From NCBI GenBank assembly GCA_947304395.1, contig CAMZBA010000007.1, positions 1-54,010 on the forward strand: a DNA stretch of 54,010 nucleotides, written 5' to 3'. Below are positions 43,301 to 52,576 of the stretch, piece after piece. Origin of the DNA: an uncultured Candidatus Saccharibacteria bacterium. GTDB lineage: Bacteria; Patescibacteriota; Saccharimonadia; Saccharimonadales; Saccharimonadaceae. The notes under the pieces were generated by a model, which was given only the letters and a program-made list of their open reading frames with translations, did not search any database and was not told the origin of the DNA. Position 1 is the stretch's first letter; the number at the start of each line of letters is the position of its first letter. Both the position numbers and the translations under genes were made by a program.

Positions 43301-43594
43301 ATGTTTAATATCGCGGACAACCACGAGTTTCTTAGTGCTATTGGCATAGAAAATGCGCCGAATCGTGATGAAATTGTCGCTAATCTGGAAAAGATTGCCC
43401 AGCAAAAGCTTACTATTAAGATTTCCGAGAGACTGACTACTGCTCAAATGGAAGAATTCGATAATATAGCCGACGAAGAACAGGCTGCTAATTGGCTGAT
43501 TACCAATCTTCCCGATCTTACGAATCTCGTTACTGCGTCTCTGTCTGAAATGAAAGATGAAATATTATCAACTAAAGCAGCCGTACTAGGCTAG
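43301..43594 (+). CDS. DUF5663-like small helical protein
   Basis: 97 residues, all-helical, acidic. The layout (an N-terminal short helix, then KIAQQKLTIKISERLTTAQM, then WLITNLPDL and a C-terminal helix) resembles DUF5663 proteins of CPR genomes, function unknown. GGAG sits seven bases before the ATG. First of three closely spaced genes: the next starts ten bases after its stop. Confidence 0.7.
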   Translation: MFNIADNHEFLSAIGIENAPNRDEIVANLEKIAQQKLTIKISERLTTAQMEEFDNIADEEQAANWLITNLPDLTNLVTASLSEMKDEILSTKAAVLG

Positions 43595-43604
43595 AAAAAG
43601 CGAT

Positions 43605-43871
43605 ATGGAAATAGAAAAAGGTGAGGTCATTACATTAACAGACAATAAAGAATATGTCTGCCTTAGTATTATTGTGACAGAAGACAATAAGAAGTTTCTC
43701 TACTTGGTAACAACTACGGAGCCTGTAAGCTTTTGTTTTGCCGAAGAGACTATAGAAAACGATGCTATTAAATTGCGAAAAGTTGGCGGTAAAGATGAAA
43801 AACATAAGTTATTTGATTTGCTAAAGAGCCAGGTACAAACGAATTCTAATCGAGGTGAGCAACATGTCTAA
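43605..43871 (+). CDS. Small beta-rich protein, unknown
   Basis: 88 residues. The N-terminal half alternates short strands (EVITLTDNKEYVCLSIIV, KKFLYLVTT), similar in style to DUF1292/YrzB-type proteins, but I would not assign it. It ends inside the start of the next gene, overlapping by eight bases after ATG 43864, so translation is coupled. Confidence 0.65.
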   Translation: MEIEKGEVITLTDNKEYVCLSIIVTEDNKKFLYLVTTTEPVSFCFAEETIENDAIKLRKVGGKDEKHKLFDLLKSQVQTNSNRGEQHV

Positions 43872-46116
43872 TCCTGATCGGCTATCATCGACTAGCTATA
43901 ACAACGAGCCCACAGAATGGGATAGTCTTAGTGGCGTAGAGGTCACGCCAATTTCTGTGCCAAAAGATGAAATATCCAAGATTGAACTCTCGGACGATCC
44001 GATGGGTGAAGATAGACAAGATAAACGGGTGGATGTTACAGATGCTTCAGGGATGGAAAAAAGAACCTCGAACTTAATGCTTGGCTACAATAAGAAAGGT
44101 GTCGAAATTGGAAAAACTTATCTTAGTCTTGAAGAATTTCGGGAGAAAGCGCTAGAAAGTCTCGAAGAAGACACTGAAGATGAGGTGGTTTATTTCATTA
44201 GAAAAGATGAAGGTAAGCGTTTTGCTGAGCCGCGCGAAGTTATTGATGATATGTTGGCGGCTATTGTTGGTGCTGGGCCAGAAGCTACCTTTGCGAACGA
44301 CGATAGATTCCCGAATCAGGATGCTCGTTCTGTGAGGTTTGGCGGACCTAACGGTGAAGTTCAACGCGGGGTTTTTATGCTCGGCAATGAAGGTATTCAG
44401 ATGCCAAATGGAGTTTATGCCGAAGTTGGAACTATTGATTCCGCAATGGAAAATTATGCAAAGGTTACAAAAAAGGAAGTTCCAGTACCGCCGCCAGGTC
44501 CGTCAGAAGACGACCCTGAACCGCCAAGAGAGATACCGTTGCCGCCAGAGCAAACTTCTGACACGAAAGAAACGGAAGGTGCCTCTAAAAAAGACCTACA
44601 CCAGGCTACTGTTGACTTGGCGGAGCTGTATGCTAGGAGTCGTCGACTTGTCGCTGGGCCAGGTACGCGTGAAAGGTTTGAAGAAGCCAGAAAAGAATAC
44701 CAGCAACTTCTTGCTGAACACTTATCTAATTTGGGCCGCACTGAATACTCTGCTGGATATGAGTCTCTATCTGCCGAGATTCAGGGCGAGGCTGACAAGC
44801 TAGCGGCTGAGAATGTCGAAAAACTAATCGATTTTGTGGGTGGCGACCTAGAACACCCGACTAAGACACCTGAAGAAATTGAAGCTAAACGCGAAGAGCT
44901 TCGTAGAGAGGCTGAGGCCAAGATGAAGGAACGGTATCCAGGTATGGTGGGCGAAGTTGAAACCGCTGTTACTTCAAAAGTGATTGAAGAATATGCTAAA
45001 GCACGTACCGAACTAGAAGAGGCTACGATAGATGCTCTTGATAATGGATCTATTTGTCGCAAAGTAGTTAGTAAAATCATTACCAACAAGTGGGTAAAAC
45101 GTGCCTTAGTGGCCGCTGCCGCGGCCGGCTTAGCTGTCGCTGCGGTTGGTATCGGTCACGGTATTGCGGCTGGAACATTAGCCGTCTCTCTTGGCTATAC
45201 GACTGGAAGTGCTATAGCTGGAGCTGTTCGTGGTGGATTGGCGGGTTTCTTTATGTCTCGCCAGGATTCTAAAACTAGCGCAATCCGTGGCTATGGCGGC
45301 AATGTTGGCGAAAGTGTAGAAGGAAGAGTTGAGTCTGGTGAACATATTACGGCCGAGACTCTTGCTTCGGAAGCTATGTCTGATTACGCTGCTGCTAATC
45401 GGGCAGATCTTCGCAGCAATAGGCTCAAGACGGCCGTATCTACTGGTGCTGGAGCTGCTATTGGTGCTGCGGCTAGTGGCATCCGTGTAGATAACATAGC
45501 TCGCTCTACTGCTAAACCGGATCAAATTGGAACTAAGCGCGCGCTAGAAATAACCGATACTAAGGTCGATCAGGTCCAGGTAGGAACTACGCCAGTAAAA
45601 TACGAAGTTGACCTTGGCAAAATTGATGTTCATGAGGGGGCCGGTTTGGGCGAAGCGTTTACAGATCTTGGCGGGGATCCTTCTAAAATATCTGAAGCCG
45701 TTAAGATTGCAAACCAGTTTGATGCATCATATGGCATGGTGCCGGGTAGTAATGGCGTTATCCCTGGTGTCGGAGGGCAAGTTGGTGAATTTGCTCACAC
45801 CTACCCAGGTACTATTGATACGTGGCCACAGCAAGCTCGCGAGTATATTACCCAAGTTGCGCAGAAATGGGCCGAAAGTGGGCTCATAGACGCTACCAAA
45901 ATTGGCGGCGATCCATTATATCTTGATGTTCCAAAGCCGGTTTTCTCCGTCGTAGAGACGCCAATTTTCTCAGATGTTGAAAAGACAGTGATTAGTTACC
46001 TTCCAAATCTGTTTTATCGAACCCTTGTCCAAGCCGAAGCGGCTGCTGTTTCTGGTATTATTGGCGGTACGGCTAGCCTGACGAGAGAATCGGAGCCGCA
46101 ACAACACGATAGTTAG
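43864..46116 (+). CDS. Large acidic coiled-coil protein with a glycine-zipper membrane segment
   Basis: 750 residues. Start ATG after GAGGTGA. About 1-400 are acidic and helical with a Pro-rich linker near 215-240 (VPPPGPSEDDPEPP). A Gly/Ala-rich hydrophobic stretch near 415-465 (AAAAAGLAVAAVGIGHGIAA, then GSAIAGAVRGGLAGFF) could form a membrane hairpin of the glycine-zipper type. The C-terminal 280 residues are soluble, followed by a second weakly hydrophobic part. Not recognised. Third gene of the operon with the DUF5663-like and small beta proteins, so probably acts with them at the membrane. Confidence 0.72.
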   Translation: MSNPDRLSSTSYNNEPTEWDSLSGVEVTPISVPKDEISKIELSDDPMGEDRQDKRVDVTDASGMEKRTSNLMLGYNKKGVEIGKTYLSLEEFREKALESLEEDTEDEVVYFIRKDEGKRFAEPREVIDDMLAAIVGAGPEATFANDDRFPNQDARSVRFGGPNGEVQRGVFMLGNEGIQMPNGVYAEVGTIDSAMENYAKVTKKEVPVPPPGPSEDDPEPPREIPLPPEQTSDTKETEGASKKDLHQATVDLAELYARSRRLVAGPGTRERFEEARKEYQQLLAEHLSNLGRTEYSAGYESLSAEIQGEADKLAAENVEKLIDFVGGDLEHPTKTPEEIEAKREELRREAEAKMKERYPGMVGEVETAVTSKVIEEYAKARTELEEATIDALDNGSICRKVVSKIITNKWVKRALVAAAAAGLAVAAVGIGHGIAAGTLAVSLGYTTGSAIAGAVRGGLAGFFMSRQDSKTSAIRGYGGNVGESVEGRVESGEHITAETLASEAMSDYAAANRADLRSNRLKTAVSTGAGAAIGAAASGIRVDNIARSTAKPDQIGTKRALEITDTKVDQVQVGTTPVKYEVDLGKIDVHEGAGLGEAFTDLGGDPSKISEAVKIANQFDASYGMVPGSNGVIPGVGGQVGEFAHTYPGTIDTWPQQAREYITQVAQKWAESGLIDATKIGGDPLYLDVPKPVFSVVETPIFSDVEKTVISYLPNLFYRTLVQAEAAAVSGIIGGTASLTRESEPQQHDS

Positions 46117-46156
46117 GGCTTAAGAATCGAGTCTTAAAAATGCTTTTTTGATAGCA

Positions 46157-47764
46157 TTATTTAAATTTAAATAGTCCTTTAATACTCTTCGAGATAGTGC
46201 TCGAGATAGCATTGGTTACCCCACGCTGAACGCCAGTGGTGACAGTCTTTTCGATTTTGCCGCCAATACTATTAGCTTTTTTCTTTGCTTCGAGCGCTTC
46301 TTGTTGCTTTTTGATAGCAAGTTGTTGCTTTTCTTCGAGAGTTCTAGCACGCTCCTCGGCTTTGGCTTGTTTTTCTGCTTCCTTTGCCTGTTTTTCTGCC
46401 TCTTTAGCTTCGGCTAGCTTTTGCTTCTCTTCTTCTATGCGTTGTTTTTCCGCTTCGGCGGCGGCAGTTTTTTCTTCGTTGTGTTTAGTAATCTTTTCGT
46501 GGGCAGATTCGTTGTCAATAGCTTCGTCGTATTTGCCGCAAAGTGGGCTGTTATTGATAACCTTCATGCGGACCATATCGTTGATAGCACCCATGGAGCT
46601 TTGGGGCGGTAAGATGGTAACGCGTTCGACGATGGTTGGAGCACCTTTCTCGTCTTGAAAAGAAACAAGCGCTTCGCCAGTGCCGAGCTCGGAAATAGCT
46701 TTTTCCGTGTCGAAAGCTTTGTTGGCACGGAAAGCGCCAGCGGCTGCTTTAACGACCTTTAGTTCGCTAGGCGTGTAAGCGCGCAGAGAGTGTTGGACGC
46801 GATTGCCGAGCTGCGAGAGGATGTCATCTGGAATGTCGGTTGGCTTTTGCGAGATAAAATAGAGACCAATACCGCGTGAGCGGATAAGTTTTACGACTTG
46901 AATAATTCGCTTGAGGCGATAAGAAGGCATGCCGTTGAAAAGAAGATGTGCCTCGTCGAAGAAGAATACCATCTTCGGCTTATCTAAGTCGCCAACTTCT
47001 GGCGAGGTAGTAAAGAGAGTGTTTAGTAGCCACAGTAAGAATGAGGCATAAAGGTCGGGACTTTGGAACAATTCGACGGCGTGAAGAATATTGATAACGC
47101 CGCGACCGTCCGTACCGTTTGCAAAGAAGTCTTTAATTTCCAGTGCAGGCTCGCCGAAGAATTTATCGGCGCCCTGCTTTTCTAGCGCAAGGAGGCTGCG
47201 TTGGATTACGCCAACACTTTGAGTGGTGATATTTCCATACTTGGTGATATATTTGTCTTTATTTTCAGCTACGTATTGCAAAGTTGAGCGGAGATCGGCG
47301 AGATTAATAAGTTGAAGACCTTCGTCTTTTGCGACTTCAAAGACGATATCGAGATTTCCCTCTTGTGCTTCAGATAGACCAAGCATCATAGAGAGAATGT
47401 CGGCACCTACCGCTTCTACGGTAGCGCGAATGGGGTGACCGTTTTGTCCGTAAAGATCCCAGAAGCGGACAGGAAAGTTTTTGCATTCGAAGCCGTACTT
47501 CTCTAGACCAAGCCTATCGATGCGTTTTTGGATATTTTCGTTGATTTCACCCTCAATGGCGGTGCCAGCTAGGTCCCCTTTGACGTCTGCGAGAAAAACT
47601 GGCACACCAGCATCGGAAAAACTTTCGGCCATGACTTTTAGTGTGATGGTTTTGCCGGAGCCGCTTGCTCCCGTTATGAGACCATGGCGGTTTGCCATAT
47701 TGAGGAGGATTGATGATTCTTGTTTGTCGGATTTGCCGACGAGGATTTTGTCGTTAGTGTACAT
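46157..47764 (-). CDS. HerA-like (DUF853) DNA-translocase-type ATPase
   Basis: 535 residues. FtsK/HerA-fold ATPase: Walker A TGASGSGKT near residue 35, LADVKGDLAG, Walker B MVFFFDEAHLLFNG near 265, and sensor segment GIGLYFISQKPTDIP. This set defines the DUF853 helicase-like family. The C-terminal 120 residues hold a long Glu/Lys/Ala coiled coil with repeated EAEKQAK units and a basic tail. The role in bacteria is not settled; DNA processing is likely. TATAAT lies 19 bases before the ATG, a short leader rather than leaderless. Confidence 0.88.
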   Translation of the reverse strand: MYTNDKILVGKSDKQESSILLNMANRHGLITGASGSGKTITLKVMAESFSDAGVPVFLADVKGDLAGTAIEGEINENIQKRIDRLGLEKYGFECKNFPVRFWDLYGQNGHPIRATVEAVGADILSMMLGLSEAQEGNLDIVFEVAKDEGLQLINLADLRSTLQYVAENKDKYITKYGNITTQSVGVIQRSLLALEKQGADKFFGEPALEIKDFFANGTDGRGVINILHAVELFQSPDLYASFLLWLLNTLFTTSPEVGDLDKPKMVFFFDEAHLLFNGMPSYRLKRIIQVVKLIRSRGIGLYFISQKPTDIPDDILSQLGNRVQHSLRAYTPSELKVVKAAAGAFRANKAFDTEKAISELGTGEALVSFQDEKGAPTIVERVTILPPQSSMGAINDMVRMKVINNSPLCGKYDEAIDNESAHEKITKHNEEKTAAAEAEKQRIEEEKQKLAEAKEAEKQAKEAEKQAKAEERARTLEEKQQLAIKKQQEALEAKKKANSIGGKIEKTVTTGVQRGVTNAISSTISKSIKGLFKFK

Positions 47765-47848
47765 AATTAATCTCGCTTAATTGATTATATTGTACCAAAA
47801 ACACCGAAAACTAGCGCATGCTACAATAGAAATAGACGAGGAGGTTTT

Positions 47849-48292
47849 ATGAAAGAAGATAAGAAAGTTATAGGCATCATTGGGCTAGCGGCCGTTGTCG
47901 CGTTGGTAGTTATAGCTGTCGTGACTGCAATTAATCTAAATAGGCCTGCGGAAAGTGGCGTCGAACGAGACCCCAAGATTGGCAGCTTCGTACTAGAAAC
48001 GAGCGGCGGCGTAGCATATGAGTGGCGATGTACTATAGATGACGATACGGTTGCTAAATTTGGGAATGTTAAGAGCAGAAACCTAGATGCTAATAGCGAC
48101 GGTGGGCGAATTGAGGAAGTGCATGAGGTTATTGCGCTCAAAAAAGGTAATGCAAAAATTCATTGCGATTACAGTAATATGGTTGAATATGATGGTAAAA
48201 CAATTGAGAATAGAGATTATTTAGTTAATGTTGATGACGATCTGGATATTAATATAACTGATATTACGGCCGAGCTCCACGAAGATGAATAA
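47849..48292 (+). CDS. Membrane-anchored or secreted chagasin-like (I42) domain protein
   Basis: 147 residues: Lys-rich start, one membrane helix or signal anchor at 8-28 (IGIIGLAAVVALVVIAVV), then a beta-sandwich-like domain. GGVAYEWRCTIDDD and VIALKKGNAKIHCDYSNM resemble the GYxW and GxxxxxxxY segments of peptidase inhibitor family I42 (chagasin). A cell-surface inhibitor or adhesion domain is possible. GAGGAGG lies five bases before the ATG and TACAAT further up. The two Cys may form a disulfide. The family call is tentative. Confidence 0.55.
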   Translation: MKEDKKVIGIIGLAAVVALVVIAVVTAINLNRPAESGVERDPKIGSFVLETSGGVAYEWRCTIDDDTVAKFGNVKSRNLDANSDGGRIEEVHEVIALKKGNAKIHCDYSNMVEYDGKTIENRDYLVNVDDDLDINITDITAELHEDE

Positions 48293-48317
48293 AAAATCCC
48301 CTTTACGGGGATTTTTT
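48291..48317. terminator. Bidirectional terminator
   Basis: AAAAAATCCCC/GGGGATTTTTT with a TTTAC loop between convergent genes. Confidence 0.9.
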
Positions 48318-48329
48318 GATGGCTATTTC

Positions 48330-49454
48330 TTAACCATAGATTGCGCGTTGATTGGATAGGTTTTCGTTGGTTGCGGCGGCAGCTTTAATTTGTTCTTCGT
48401 TGTTGATCAGAGCTTTCTTGGCGTCGTTATCTTCTGCGCCCTTCTTTGTTATGTTTGCTAATGTATTCGGATCGATCGGTTCGGCGCTATTTAATAAAGC
48501 TTCGTTGACGGCGTTTGGAGTAGTTGCGGTTTGACCAAAGATCATTTCTGCAATGGGGGCGCTGTCGTCTGTTTCTTGGTTGGCTGGATTATCTGAACTG
48601 TCTTGTTCTTCGTCGGTCTCGGATTCCTCGGTTGCAATCCTATCCGCTTCGCTTAGTAAGCCCTTAGACTTTTCCAATTCGGCTGTAATATCGGAGGCTC
48701 CTTCTCGCATTTTTGCCATTAATTCGGGGTCTTGTACTTGTTGAGCTGCTTGGCCAAGACTCTCTCTGAGGCTATCGGCTTTTTCGATAGATTCTTCAGC
48801 CTTTCTTTTGTCTATCGTGGCGTTTGGATGGTCGGTAGTCATTTCGATGGCGGCTTTTTCGGCCGCTACGCTGGCACCAGCGGCGGAGACCATTGCGGCG
48901 TTAAGAATATTTTCGCTTTCGATCTTGCCATTAGACTCCCCGGCGGCAATTTTCGTAGAGAGGCCATCGGCGGCGCGTTGTGCTTGTTCTGCGTTAGTGG
49001 ACGCAGCGTCAGCATCGCGAAGGATGGCTTCTTTGCCGCCAGGGGCGTCACTAGAGACGTCTTGCACTAAATTGCTGACGTCTACGTTATTATCCTTGAT
49101 TTGTTGTTCGGCGGCTAGTTCGGTGGCGTTTAGGGTAGTCCGCTGGTTTTTATTATCGGCATCTGGCGTACCGTTTACGATTTGCTCTGTTGGCGCGATG
49201 GCGTCTGCTATTCCAACTGTTGCGGCGGCAGCTACGGCGGCTTCTTGGCTGGCGACACCAAATTCTGGTACGTCAGCCATCGCGGCGGCGAAATCTGGTT
49301 CCGCTTCTGGTTCTGCGCCGACTTTTTCTTGCCATTCGGCGGCAGCTTGTTCGCGCGCGGCGATTTCTTCTGCGCTTAATTCTTTTTCAACTCTTTTTCC
49401 TTCGAGTGATTCATGGTTTTCTAGTTGACTATCGCTTGTGTAGGCTGCATACAT
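48330..49454 (-). CDS. Acidic, Ala-rich helical protein
   Basis: 374 residues, very acidic, rich in Ala, Glu and Asp, with no membrane segment and no known family. Helical stretches alternate with disordered acidic linkers (for example EESETDEEQDSSDNP near 280). It may be a scaffold. AAGGAGG is ten bases before the ATG, and only 14 bases separate it from the DUF3048 gene upstream, so it is the third gene of a gltX-DUF3048 group. Confidence 0.7.
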   Translation of the reverse strand: MYAAYTSDSQLENHESLEGKRVEKELSAEEIAAREQAAAEWQEKVGAEPEAEPDFAAAMADVPEFGVASQEAAVAAAATVGIADAIAPTEQIVNGTPDADNKNQRTTLNATELAAEQQIKDNNVDVSNLVQDVSSDAPGGKEAILRDADAASTNAEQAQRAADGLSTKIAAGESNGKIESENILNAAMVSAAGASVAAEKAAIEMTTDHPNATIDKRKAEESIEKADSLRESLGQAAQQVQDPELMAKMREGASDITAELEKSKGLLSEADRIATEESETDEEQDSSDNPANQETDDSAPIAEMIFGQTATTPNAVNEALLNSAEPIDPNTLANITKKGAEDNDAKKALINNEEQIKAAAATNENLSNQRAIYG

Positions 49455-49468
49455 TTTCGTGTTCCTCC

Positions 49469-50809
49469 TTATTTTTTCCAGCTTACTCGGCCGCCGACGG
49501 TGTTACTATAGATACTTACCCAGGTGTGGCCACGGTTTAATTCGATTTCGTTATTTTGACTATCAAAGAATTTTAGCTCATCGGTAACATTAGCGCGACG
49601 CCAAGTGGCGGGTTGCACGGTGCCATTTTGAAAGATATAAGCTTCGCCGGAGCCGGTAGTTTTATGATCGTAGTACTTTGGCTCACTTGCGCGAGGAGTA
49701 GTGCTAACTTTCATGGCGACTAGTACGTCTGTGACGATTTGGGATTGCTGATTATTCTTTTTGCGGTCCATATGTGCACCACCATAGGCATGTGAGCGAT
49801 AGTATTTGTTCGTATTGACATCGTATTTCCAGATTGTGTTATAGCTGTCGTCTCCCGACATGACAATTGTAATATTTGTAGCATTGCGCTCCTGTGGTTC
49901 GACAATCGTGTCGGGTTTAATGCGCTTGAAGCCGGAAAATTTTGATTCACGATAGCCCTTAGCAATATTCCACTTATCTACATCAGAGAAACCCGTATAG
50001 ACATTGTGCGGCGCCCAACGATCGGCGGTGCGAAATACATAAGTGCCCTCAAACCATCCGCCATCAAGATCGCGATAACCACTTTGTTTTAGGGTATTAA
50101 TAGCGTTGGTGGCTCCGCCCACGTGAATGTAGCCGCAGTTATATGGACGAGCGAGTTCGACGAAGGTTTGGCGCGCCGAGCGGATTGGGCCAATCCAAGT
50201 TGGTTTTTCGTCTTGATAAAGCGCCATAAAGCGCGTAATGCCGCCTTCGGCAACGGCTTCATATACAACACCCGCTTCGCTGAGACCAGATTGTGGGCGC
50301 GCATCGACGCTGTTTTCGATCATAATGCAAGTTACTTCGGCGATGGTGGCGTTCTTATCCTTTGACTCTAGACCAGTAAGAGTGGAATAGTATAGTTCGT
50401 CAGCAACGGCGTTTTCTTGTTTAATGTCGCCGAGATCATTTGTAGTTAAAGATGGCTTGAAGAACCATAACCCACCAAAAACTACGACGGCCAGGATGAT
50501 AATGGCGGCGAATATTTTAGCAACAGTCCGCTTGATTGATTTATTGCGAACATCTCTTTCGTGCTCTTTTTTGCGTGCTTTTTGTACAGACTTTTTGACG
50601 GGTATTTTTTCTTCGTCAATACCTTCAGAATCGTTGATGAAGTCGTCAATATCTTGATTACTAGAGTCGTCATCATCAAGTGCGTCAGAAGCGGCGTCTT
50701 CTTTCGTAAACTCGCTTTGTTTGTAAAGCTTTACAAGCGTATCGTCTTCTTTGTCCTTTTTGCGAACGTAAATTTTTGAGCCACGATACGGCCGCTTATA
50801 ACTGTCCAT
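49469..50809 (-). CDS. DUF3048 (YerB-like) membrane-anchored protein
   Basis: 446 residues: about 100 cytoplasmic residues with acidic and basic blocks, a membrane helix near 98-120, then an extracellular DUF3048 domain recognised by MIENSVDARPQSGLSEAGVV, YEAVAEGGITRFMALY and IGPIRSARQTF. In other bacteria such proteins are lipoproteins; here a transmembrane anchor replaces the lipobox. Envelope role, exact function unknown. TAAACT is six bases before the ATG (leaderless), so it has its own promoter despite lying 27 bases after gltX. Confidence 0.88.
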   Translation of the reverse strand: MDSYKRPYRGSKIYVRKKDKEDDTLVKLYKQSEFTKEDAASDALDDDDSSNQDIDDFINDSEGIDEEKIPVKKSVQKARKKEHERDVRNKSIKRTVAKIFAAIIILAVVVFGGLWFFKPSLTTNDLGDIKQENAVADELYYSTLTGLESKDKNATIAEVTCIMIENSVDARPQSGLSEAGVVYEAVAEGGITRFMALYQDEKPTWIGPIRSARQTFVELARPYNCGYIHVGGATNAINTLKQSGYRDLDGGWFEGTYVFRTADRWAPHNVYTGFSDVDKWNIAKGYRESKFSGFKRIKPDTIVEPQERNATNITIVMSGDDSYNTIWKYDVNTNKYYRSHAYGGAHMDRKKNNQQSQIVTDVLVAMKVSTTPRASEPKYYDHKTTGSGEAYIFQNGTVQPATWRRANVTDELKFFDSQNNEIELNRGHTWVSIYSNTVGGRVSWKK

Positions 50810-50836
50810 AGTTAAAGTTTAGCATAAGCTAGATAA

Positions 50837-52282
50837 CTAGTCACGTGCAAAAGCAGTAATCACGGCGTTGAGGCGCGAAATACTGGTATTTTTGCCCAAT
50901 ACGGCAAGCGTATCGTGAAGGGCTGGGCTGAACGGTGCAAAGCTAATGCTAAGACGAATAAGACCAAATAACACCATTGGTTTTTGCGAGTTTTCGGCAA
51001 GTAAATCATTTAATGCGTTCTGTAGGTTGTCGGTGGTCCAATCCTTAATATCGCTGAGTTTTGCGGTAGTCTTTCGGAGAAGATCGCAAACTTCATGTTC
51101 GGATAGTTTCTTGAGAGCTTTATTTGTCGTAATCATATCCATGTCGACTTTGGGATCTTCGAAGAAATAAGTGGTCATGGTTTTGAGGTCGCCTAGCGTT
51201 TTGAGGCGATCGTAGATAATGCTGAAGATTTTAAAGCGATAGTCTTCGTCGTAGTTTGCGGCGGATGCTGGCCAAAAATCGGCGGTACGTTCAAATAATG
51301 CTTTGGCGTCTTCTTCGAATAAGCGACGAATCCATTGGCCATTGAGCCAGAGAAGTTTTTGCTCATCGTAGCGGGCGCCGGCGCGTTGAATACGGTCAAG
51401 TCTGAATTTTTCGATTAAGTCTTGCTTGCTGTAAAGTTCCTGTTCGGTGCCGTCGTTCCAGCCGAGACAGGCGAGGAAGTTTAGCATGGCTTCTGGCAAA
51501 ACGCCATCAAGGCGATAATCGTTGGCAGACTTGGCGCCATCGCGTTTGCCGAGTTTCTTGTTCCCCGTTGGAGCTAGGATGTGTGGTAAGTGGACGAATT
51601 TTGGGCGCTCAAGGCCAAAAGCCTCGTAGAGCTCGAGGTAATTACCCATGCTAGGGAGGTATTCTTGACCACGCATGACGTGAGTAACGCCCATGGTGGC
51701 GTCGTCGATAATGTGTGCGAAATTGTAGGTTGGAAGACCGTCGGCCTTGATAAGAATGATGTCATCTTGAGTTTCGGGGCCTAAATGCAAATCGCCATAA
51801 ACTTCGTCGTGATAATCGTAAGCCTTTGGCTCAGCCTTGAGGCGTAGCGGAAGGCCAACTTTCCACTCTGGCGTGTCTTCTGGGCGATAATTGCGATATA
51901 AGAAAGCCCGCTTGTTCTTATTGGCCTCTTCGCGATATTTTGCAACCTGTTCACTAGGGGTAGGGTCGGCGTAGGCGCGACCTTTCGCGATGAGCTTTTG
52001 CGCCCATTCGTAATAGATTTCTTTGCGTTGGGTCTGATAATATGGGCCATGTTCCCCGCCCCGATCTGGACCTTCGTCCCAATCTAAACCTAGCCAAAGA
52101 AGAGTATCTTTTATTAAATCTGTAGCGCCTTCAACATAACGGGCTTGATCGGTATCCTCGATGCGCAAGATAAATGTGCCATTGTTTTGCTTGGCGACTA
52201 GGTATGGATAGATTGCCGAACGAACGTTCCCTATGTGTATATAGCCGGTCGGCGACGGCGCAAATCGAGTTACTGCTTTCAT
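50837..52282 (-). CDS. gltX: Glutamyl-tRNA synthetase
   Basis: Class I synthetase that charges tRNA-Glu. 481 residues. HIGH motif variant HIGN in RFAPSPTGYIHIGNVRSA; the KMSKS loop is KLGKRDGA; other marks are RIEDTD and YNFAHIIDD. The C-terminal anticodon-binding helical domain is complete. TATAGT is seven bases before the ATG (leaderless). Two tRNA-Glu genes (UUC and CUC) lie elsewhere in the window. Whether the enzyme also charges tRNA-Gln cannot be judged here. Confidence 0.95.
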   Translation of the reverse strand: MKAVTRFAPSPTGYIHIGNVRSAIYPYLVAKQNNGTFILRIEDTDQARYVEGATDLIKDTLLWLGLDWDEGPDRGGEHGPYYQTQRKEIYYEWAQKLIAKGRAYADPTPSEQVAKYREEANKNKRAFLYRNYRPEDTPEWKVGLPLRLKAEPKAYDYHDEVYGDLHLGPETQDDIILIKADGLPTYNFAHIIDDATMGVTHVMRGQEYLPSMGNYLELYEAFGLERPKFVHLPHILAPTGNKKLGKRDGAKSANDYRLDGVLPEAMLNFLACLGWNDGTEQELYSKQDLIEKFRLDRIQRAGARYDEQKLLWLNGQWIRRLFEEDAKALFERTADFWPASAANYDEDYRFKIFSIIYDRLKTLGDLKTMTTYFFEDPKVDMDMITTNKALKKLSEHEVCDLLRKTTAKLSDIKDWTTDNLQNALNDLLAENSQKPMVLFGLIRLSISFAPFSPALHDTLAVLGKNTSISRLNAVITAFARD

Positions 52283-52332
52283 GATTCATACTATAACATT
52301 TTTTTGTCCGCATAGCTATAGAGTGCTTAGTA

Positions 52333-52361
52333 TTGACAAAATTAGCGTTTGGTGATATAAT
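52333..52361 (+). promoter_or_regulatory. Promoter of the terminal accessory group
   Basis: TTGACA, 17 bp, TATAAT. Confidence 0.9.
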
Positions 52362-52408
52362 TCCCTTTTAGGAAGTATTTTCCGAAAAAACATAAAGAGG
52401 GGGGTGCT

Positions 52409-52549
52409 ATGAGTACTATTAAAATTGTAAGTTTTTCGCTAGATGGACTCTTCCTGCATGGTTGAGTTGTAGTTGAAAGTACTGACATTTATGGAGTTCC
52501 TTGCAACTGCAGGGAGAACTCTTTCATATATATAGTAACAATGACATAG
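52409..52549 (+). pseudogene. Truncated third paralogue with an in-frame TGA
   Basis: AGAGGGGGG precedes ATG 52409. The ORF reads MSTIKIVSFSLDGLFLHG, then TGA, then in the same frame VVVESTDIYGVPCNC and on to TAG at 52547. The readthrough product lines up with the N termini of the two following genes (MSKVYLTG...CGNSVVMES and MSVIYLTE...GDALVMAS): MS, a strand, a G-x-(S) turn and VVVES. The rest of the gene is missing. It is either a decayed first copy or a leader ORF; the TGA falls in the turn before VVVES. Confidence 0.5.
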
Positions 52550-52576
52550 TATTTGTTCTTTAAAAAGGAGAAACCT

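Noticed and set aside
52463-52465. UGA recoded as an amino acid throughout the genome (as in Gracilibacteria)
   Set aside because: Conserved genes such as rsmH, mraY and murG end at TGA at the expected place and none carries internal TGA; the single case is better explained by decay.
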